In this document: positions 57,317 to 64,000 of the stretch, one piece after another
Layout: each line of letters opens with the position of its first letter
Position numbering within the stretch: position 1 is the stretch's first letter
NCBI RefSeq assembly: GCF_001640805.2
Contig: NC_066842.1
Span: 25,857,074-25,921,073 of the forward strand
Direction: 5' to 3'
DNA from: Lates calcarifer
Taxonomy: Eukaryota > Chordata > Actinopteri > Centropomidae
Length of the DNA: 64,000 nucleotides
The notes under the pieces: model-generated
What the model saw: the letters and a program-made list of their open reading frames with translations, nothing else
What the model was told of the DNA's origin: nothing
Database searches by the model: none
Program-made: the position numbers and the translations under genes

Positions 57317-59403
57317 CTTTAATAACAGCAGATTGAGAGTTTTGATAGATGTTAAAAATGGTAAGGTAATGCCAGAGGTAAATCTTGGGCAGGTCCAGGA
57401 GAAAAGGGATATTAATTAATATATGTTTCTACATTATGTATGAGCCACATGAATATTCTGTTTTCATGGCTGTGACCAGCTCTTTGATTTTTCTCTGGTA
57501 ATCAACCAAAATGAGTTTTTCAGTGGATGATGCTAATGTTCGGAGAGCAGGGATATATAATGCTGACGTTGTTGTGAGTTTTCCGAGTTTGTGCGGTCAT
57601 TTAAAGAACAGCTGTAAACTTATGTTACAGTCGATTCATTTTTCACATTTCTTACTTTTCTCCCTTTTGTCCGCACTTGCAGTCTCTGTTTTTTTCCTCA
57701 TCTTCTCTCAGCACATCTCTGCACCTTGTCTACATCTGTTTCTCTTTCTTTCTCTTATCTCTTCACCAGCACAGACAGTGACCTCTTTCAAGTCTTTACC
57801 CCTGTGCATCTTCCCTTCTATCCATCAGTCTGTATTCTTCTTTTCAGCAGCAGTATGTATGTGTTTAGCTGTTTTATATCACTCGTAAAATAGTCCAAAA
57901 GTCCAAAGCGTAACTTGGAAGACAACATTAGAAAGATAGAAATCTGTTCATTTCCTGTAATAGAAAGTCTAAATTCACTGAATGTTAATATACAAACTAT
58001 ATTTCAAAGGTTAAAACGTAGAATGATTTGTTCTAGTTTAAAATACAATAATTTGAAAAATTAAATTTCCTTTTATGTGCACAGTTTGTGTTCTAACCTT
58101 CTGATAGTAATCTCTTAGTCTATTCAAATGACTTATTCAAATAATTCCTTGTTGCAGTCATTACTGTTGTTCAGACTGATATTAACATAAAACAGAAAAC
58201 AAAAACAGAACATTTAAATTCATCCTTTCTGCCTGTTTTTTCCTCCTGCTTAAAGATAATACAATTCATTACTGGACACAACATTTTTCAATCGACTATT
58301 TGACACTGTCTCCTCAGTATGTAATGAGTTGTTTATGTGTCAATCTGAATAAATTCCTTAGTCATTGATGATAGTCAGGGCCATTCTTTTTGTTTCTCTC
58401 TTTCTCTCTCTCTTTTAATTTTGTACATTTTTTTGCCAACAGCAGCTATCAAAACACTGGCTTTGTGGCTTCCATTGATACGAAAAAAAAACAAAACATT
58501 TAAATTAAAGGGACAATAAGCTTGGAATGGCTTAGGCTTCAGCAATTTTCAGTTCATCTTAAAACAATCAAGATGATGTGTGTTTGTGTGTCCTCAGTCA
58601 ATGTGATGAGGGTGTGGTGGTGGCATGGCAGAAGTCTAGGTGGGAGCCAGTCCCTATCAGGGATGGAATGATATGCTGAAGCCGCCTTTTTAATCTACAG
58701 TGTGTCCATACTGCATGATATGCAAAATAAATTATGAAGAGAAGGAAAAAAAGTATCTTTTGAATGACCTTGCAGGCTGGAGGGTTTGTTATTTTCTCCC
58801 TCGCTGCTTGAAATTCTTGATATGCAAATGGGTGTCACAGTAATCCCTTGTCATGCGTTGGCTGGCTGGCGGTCCTCACACATCCTCTTCTTCCAGTACT
58901 GTGTGTAGACCCATTGTCAGTGGCCAAAGAGAATGTATCATTACAGTGTGAAAGTGTTTTCTATCCTGGTCACTGGATAAAATAAGTGAAACACCCACCA
59001 GTTTATGAATAGGAAGCTATAGGACCCCCCAGGAAGGTTCAGGGGTGTTATGTCATTAAACATAATGTCCACCCAGAAGCAGTTACAACACTGTAAAAAG
59101 TGCATTTTGTATCAGTGGAGCACCCCTGGTGAATTCCTCCCTACTAAAGAATAGTCCAGGTCCTTCCTCTTACCAGCCTTCAAGTGTGTGACATGAATTG
59201 CAAAGAAGTTCCTCTCTGGGCCATCCAATCACACCTTCTGACAACTTGTCTACTCCATGGGCCCCAGGAAACCAGCCAAGCAAGGCAAATGTTCTCCTGC
59301 TCTCCCAGCACTCTTTGCTCCTTATCCTTCCCAACAGAGTTATTTAAAATACCTCCATAAAGCATTATACTGGCAGTGGTAATAATGGTTATTATTATTT
59401 ACC

Positions 59404-59405
<2 letters not shown>
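57317..59405. other. Intron 3 segment, no recognised element
   Basis: AT-rich intron with a pyrimidine-rich open stretch near 57640-57850. Possible complex patches lie near 58640-58700 (ccctatcaggg) and 58790-58900. No coding exon was found. Confidence 0.4.
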
Positions 59406-59461
<56 letters not shown>

Positions 59462-59477
59462 TGAGTGAGAGAGAGAG
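59406..59477. repeat. (GT)n-(GA)n microsatellite
   Basis: About 26 GT units passing into gtgagtgagtgaga and a GA run. Confidence 0.95.
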
Positions 59478-60755
59478 AAAGAAAGAGAGGGTCCTGGGTT
59501 ATCATATGGTAGTTAATTATAATGGAGCATGAAGGCTCACTATATTCATATTAGAAATGCTGAGAGTCTCATTTATTTGGGTGGAGGACAGGGAAATGTT
59601 GGTGGTGTCACATTTGCATGCTGTTTGAAATCACAGTGAATAGCATAAGGTGCACTCTCATCACTTTGTCCCTATGTGATAAGACCTTTGTTTCTCAGTT
59701 TGATCCATCTAGTCATGGATGGCTGAATGTAGCAACTGAAGGATAAAATGTTTGTGTAAAAGCTTCCAGTTTTCTGCACTACTGCTGGTTTACTCATCTC
59801 TTTGTGGAGCTGTTCATACAAATCCAGGAACCTCAAAAGCCAATATCTCTGAGTTCCAGGAATACAGGACAACGGCGGTCTTTTCATTTCCTTTTTTTAA
59901 ATTATTGATGGGCAACCAGTTTATTCACTGGGTTTTAAAAGTTTTTAATCAGAGTCCACTGTGATTTTGCCTTGGTCAAACAGAAACCTTTACACTGTAT
60001 CATCATTTTAAAAGCAAACTAGCTTGTAAATGAACAAACTGTTGATTTTGCCTTTCTAAGGAAACATTGAGTATAAGAATTTAGTCCCATTTTGATTGAT
60101 TTTCCCTGACACGTGTAGCATTAAAGCTGAAATATCAGTCCTTGTTGTGTTTCTCTGTTTCTCTGTTATCTGGTGGACATAGAGCATAAACAGTTAACCC
60201 CCAGTATTCAGATAAGATGTCATCTTCAGGCTGGTAGAGGTTAAAGAGGGTGAACTCTGGAAAGAGGGATGAAGGTTTAGAGAGGGCTTATGGAAGAGAG
60301 AAAGACAATGACTAAGGGAGGAGGAGGAGGGATGAAGAGAGAGAGTAAAGAAATAGAGATGAAGGAGGGAGGAGGACCAGGAGAAGTGGTTTGGAATAAA
60401 GAAGTACCATATTGAGTTTAGAGTGCAGAGATAACTAATGAAGGGTGAAAGAGGTGAATGCTTAAGGATCAATGAGAGCGAGAAATGAGAGATTTTAAGA
60501 GGTGCAATTCAGATAGTGAAATTAGAGGTGAATGAATGGGAAATGGGTAAGGTTAAGAGATAGAAAGATGAGGGAGATATAATATGAAGAAATGACAGTT
60601 GGGCTTCTTCAGTCTTGTTGGCTCTTGTTGGAGTTTGGTCTAGGACATTTTTAACAGATGCCAGTGCTTCCATTAAATGATCATTCTGGATTATTACAGG
60701 TTGGATTTGTTGGGTTTATATAATTTGCAATAGCAAAAACAAGGGAGCCTTGCCA
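59478..60755. other. Intron 3 segment, no recognised element
   Basis: Ordinary intron with a purine-rich stretch at 60240-60600 (gagg/agag units). No gene was found. Confidence 0.4.
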
Positions 60756-61330
60756 GTGTTGGTCTGTCAGTGTGTCAGTCAGTCTACCACTTTGGTACAG
60801 ACTGAAATATCTCAACAGCTGTTAAATGGATTGTCATGAATTTTGAGCAAACGTTCATGCCCCTCAGAGGATAAATCCACTTACGTTTTCTCTAGCACCA
60901 CTGGCAGGTCAAAGTTTACACTAATCTTGTGAAATATCTCTGCATCTATAGAGCACATCATTTCGCATTCATGATGCCCAGATGCACTGTGTGCCTGATG
61001 TTTTAGTTTTTTACTCTTGACAATTATTACATGGATTATGGTGATATGTTGTATACACATCCATGGTTCCCAGAAGGTGACTTAAATGAAAAGCTTTGCT
61101 CTCCAGATCTCTCATCTGGCACCATCATCTAGATCAATTTTTAATTTGGTTTTATGGTCTAATACCTAAAAAACAAATAGCCGTGGTGTTAAGTGGTAAC
61201 TAACAAATGTTAACAAATGTTAATGCTAACACGATAAACATTGTACCTGCTAAACATCAATAATACATCTTCAATAGGATGCAGCCTCAGAGAGCCACTA
61301 GCACAGCTGTAGGCTCTTAGTCTTGTTTAG
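60756..61330. repeat. Teleost interspersed repeat copy
   Basis: The words ccactttggtacagactga, aaatatctcaacagctgtt, aaatggattgtcatgaattt, cctcagaggataaatccac, and later aaacattgtacctgctaaac and gcagcctcagagagccacta, occur in this order in a repeat found across percomorph fish. The class is unassigned. Internal sequence between about 60960 and 61200 is more divergent. Confidence 0.65.
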
Positions 61331-63080
61331 CAATGTGAAGAAATATTATTAATGAATGTTGCTGCTACATATCAACATATTTACAAACATATTTTTACAA
61401 CAGTCAGGAATTAATTAAACTTTTTTTTCCTGCTCATAGTAACTAACACACTTGGTTAAGATTAAGGAAAGATTCATGGGAGTCATGTTGGCTTGTTGGT
61501 TTTGGAAAGTTACAAAGGGGAGCACATTGCTGGGCTGCACATGGATCCCCTCTAGAGATGTCTGTAAGATTTAGGGAAGGGGGTGTGAGATGTGAGACAC
61601 CAAATGTAATATGGTGTCAGGTGAGGTTGGGAGGTGGGAGACTAAGGTTAATGACAAAAGAGTTGTTCAGAAATTACATGTAAAAATGAAATTGGATGAC
61701 ACAGACTCTCCAGTATCTAATAACACATGCTTAATATTAGCCACATCTAACCCCTCATTTCACAATTCCAGTTTATTGTTACACATGAACTGTGAGCTCC
61801 TTCAGAGAGGGCTTGACCCACATCCATCCATCCCTCACATACTCAGACATACTGTACTCTCACTCTTTGTAACCTTCCTCCATATCTCCAGCCAGCAGAC
61901 TCCTGTGTCTCACAATGAGGGTTTCCCTACAAGCACCCTGTCAGTTTCACCTGTCAATCAAAATGCCTCAGGATAATGATTGGTTGTCATTTGTCCAGAG
62001 GGCTTGTCTTGTCAGTGAGGTTGAAATACCTCAGAATACAGTCTGCAGTTTGAAATGAACTCAATGGAGCTTACCTCTCATCCCATTAACACACAGTAGA
62101 GGAAAAGTTTTCTGTGTGTGCATTAATCCCTGTCAGACTTTTTACTCAGCTGAATTTGTGTCTACTCAGTAAAATGTAAATCAAATAAACATTATTTTTT
62201 ATTGTTTTTTTTTTTTTTTTAAAGTCATGAGTAAGTAGCTGGTAGCTGGTTTCTCAAACCAAAACATCAACGAACCAAACAGTAGAAAACAATGAAAAAA
62301 ACAGCAATTCCAGTCACCGGAAATTCTGACTTGATTTACTCTGAAATGTTAATCAAATATCGAAATATCTGTCTGTCGATCAACTAGCTGATTGTTCAAC
62401 TGATCAGTTATAGATTATGCAACTCCTATAACCACCAGCAGTTTCTTCTTTAATGAGTGTGAGGCAGCTCAGTAGTTAAGACGAAGAACATTAGAGAGTG
62501 TAAATACACCCATTTGTCATTATGGAGAGTTTTATGATAGTATGTAATTATCTGGTTATATTTTTATCCACGATAGACCACTCAGATCATATGTGTAATT
62601 GTTTCAGACTTTTGTCACAAGAGTAGTTTTGTGTGCATCATCTGATGAAGCCTCAACATTTAGAGAGGTCAGCTAATTTAGAGAGAGCTCTTCTTAATGG
62701 TGACACTGCCAAGACACCAACAAATACATCACCTCACACAGTGTGTTATAACCAGGTTATCTTTTAGGTAGTGTCCTGATGTTAACTGTTCTTGTTAAAA
62801 AAGCAAATATCACCAAAATTTCACGTGTGTGCAGTGAAAAGTTGTAACTTCCTGTGTATACTTGGAGCAGAAGTTTGTAAGGATTATTGAAAGGCAGTAT
62901 GGCCCTCTGCCTCCATCACCCACTCTTGATCTACACCACATATTCTGACTGACACACACACTCTGTCACACATCTCCTCTCCTCTCCCATCTCCTCTCTC
63001 CAGCCTGTCTGTGATGTGTCACTCCCCTCCTCCATCCCTGATGATTGATAGGCACGAGGCCCTAATCTAAAGGAACATTT
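61331..63080. other. Intron 3 segment, no recognised element
   Basis: Ordinary intron with a T run near 62197-62220. A degenerate copy of the 19835-type repeat may lie around 62320-62430. No coding exon was found. Confidence 0.4.
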
Positions 63081-63225
63081 CTTTGTGCTGTCCAGCTGCT
63101 ATCAGCCCAGCAGCTCCCATACACCCAGTGTGTGAGCCTGTGGCAGGCCTGGCGCTGGTGGTGGGACAGGACATCGGCACCCTGATTACCAGTCTATCAG
63201 ATTCCTGGCCTCTCCTGCAGCCACC
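63081..63225. promoter_or_regulatory. CNE-like block with two CTATCA sites
   Basis: Complex GC-richer sequence with CTATCA at 63099 and 63194 and a caggcctggcgctggtgg core. It follows an acceptor-like gtgctgtccag and has an open frame, but the frame (AAISPAAPIHPVCEPVAG...) does not match FOG1. A regulatory element is the better reading. Confidence 0.4.
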
Positions 63226-64000
63226 ACTCCACATCCTGCATACCTCTCATACAAAAATACACTAGTGCACATGTTTGTACTTAACTTGTCACAGTGCCCC
63301 AACCATACTGCTATATTTTATTGTTGATTGTTGTTTATTGAGCTGTGTTCATCCAGAGAAAGTTTTCATATTATTCTGGATCATTATTATCACAATTTTT
63401 ATAAAAGCACCACACAGCTTGCTGTTTTTCATGGTAACTTGGAAATTAGCATGAAGGAAATTAAGTGGTCTTGAAGTGACTGATCACTCTGTGCACCATT
63501 CACTCCTAGTGAATGGATTTGAGGTGCAGTTTTCTCACAGTCATCTGACAATGTAACAGTGTTTGGTTGCTAAACTAAATCTCTGTCCAGCCGGACATCT
63601 GCAGACGGATCACTGTCCCAGTTGTCACCATTCAGCTAACTGAGTTACTGTGGTGAGTTGACTCCTCTCACATCATTATTTTCTCTGACCGCTAATATTG
63701 TTCAGACTTTGGTTTTCTGAGCTCATCATCTGTGACAGATGTTATTCTCAGCCCAAAAAGCTTTGTTAAACTGATGAGGTTCATGATACGAGCAGCAGAG
63801 AGACGAGCCACACAACTAATTATTTTATTTGACCCCACATCTTCAGTCTTATTCATGCCAACTTTGCTCATTTTTCTGCTGTTCTTTATGTTTCCCTTTG
63901 GTCCTTTGACCTGCTCTGACATTAAACATCATATAGCAGCAGGTTGGTAAACATGTGAAAGCATTTTACTGGCATCAACAATTTAATGTTAATGTCAAAA
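63226..64000. other. Intron 3 segment to window end, no recognised element
   Basis: AT-rich intron with no exon, repeat family or clustered motif recognised. Confidence 0.4.

Larger units (their letters stand above)
53846..64000 (+). other. zfpm1: zfpm1 intron 3, 5' part
   Basis: Begins with donor GTCAGT. No exon coding for the ELE...WGPF segment or any C2H2/C2HC finger was found to the window end, so the intron is at least 10.1 kb. Its listed contents are GATA elements, microsatellites and repeat fragments. Confidence 0.8.

Noticed and set aside
63083..63265. Possible zfpm1 exon 4
   Set aside because: The frame after the acceptor-like site reads AAISPAAPIHPVCEPVAG and lacks the ELE...WGPF segment expected next in FOG1.
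1..64000. CRISPR arrays, prophage, operons or bacterial defence systems
   Set aside because: Splice sites, CpG island, microsatellites and fish transposons show vertebrate nuclear DNA; the periodic repeats are simple dinucleotide runs without spacers.

Overview
The window is teleost fish nuclear DNA. It has CpG-island, intron and exon architecture with GT-AG splice sites, dense CA/GT microsatellites, and fish-type dispersed repeats: hAT and Tc1/mariner relics, an L2-type 3' tail and several familiar teleost interspersed repeats. No bacterial or phage gene, CRISPR array, rRNA or tRNA was found.

The only host protein-coding gene I can support is the 5' part of zfpm1 (FOG1, Friend of GATA 1) on the + strand. 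Exon 1 (start codon at 2246) encodes the FOG-family N-terminus MSRRKQSKPRQIK, the peptide known in mammals to recruit NuRD through RBBP4/7. Exon 2 (46609-46755) continues RSLGD..., which separates FOG1 from FOG2 (RPLED). Exon 3 (53708-53845) is an acidic stretch ending in W-GGP, as in mammalian FOG proteins just before the ELE...WGPF region. Reading phase is 1 at all three junctions, and the joined exons give 108 codons plus one base. The rest of the gene, including every zinc finger, lies beyond 64000.

Layout: 1-1590 upstream flank; about 1595-2440 CpG-rich promoter, 5' UTR and exon 1; 2286-46608 a 44-kb first intron; 46756-53707 intron 2; 53846 to the end the start of intron 3. Most of the window is therefore intron. 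It holds (a) many GATA-motif clusters in complex, non-repetitive sequence that look like cis-regulatory elements, which fits a gene whose product is the GATA1 cofactor and whose locus is a known GATA target in mammals; (b) transposon relics, including a broken BED/hAT transposase on the minus strand (36271-38057), a decayed Tc1 transposase copy just after exon 2, a Tc1/mariner MITE at 24447-24815 and several hAT-like non-autonomous elements; (c) long simple repeats.

The most notable non-annotated signals are a 14-bp extended GATA motif (TATCAGCTCYGRAG) that recurs at four separate intronic sites, G-rich tracts lying directly beside two of those sites, and inverted transposon copies that flank exon 2 or exons 2-3. 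Both exons are symmetric, so they could be skipped or circularised without a frameshift. I did not find an entirely new system. Repeat-family names and regulatory calls rest on pattern recognition without alignment.
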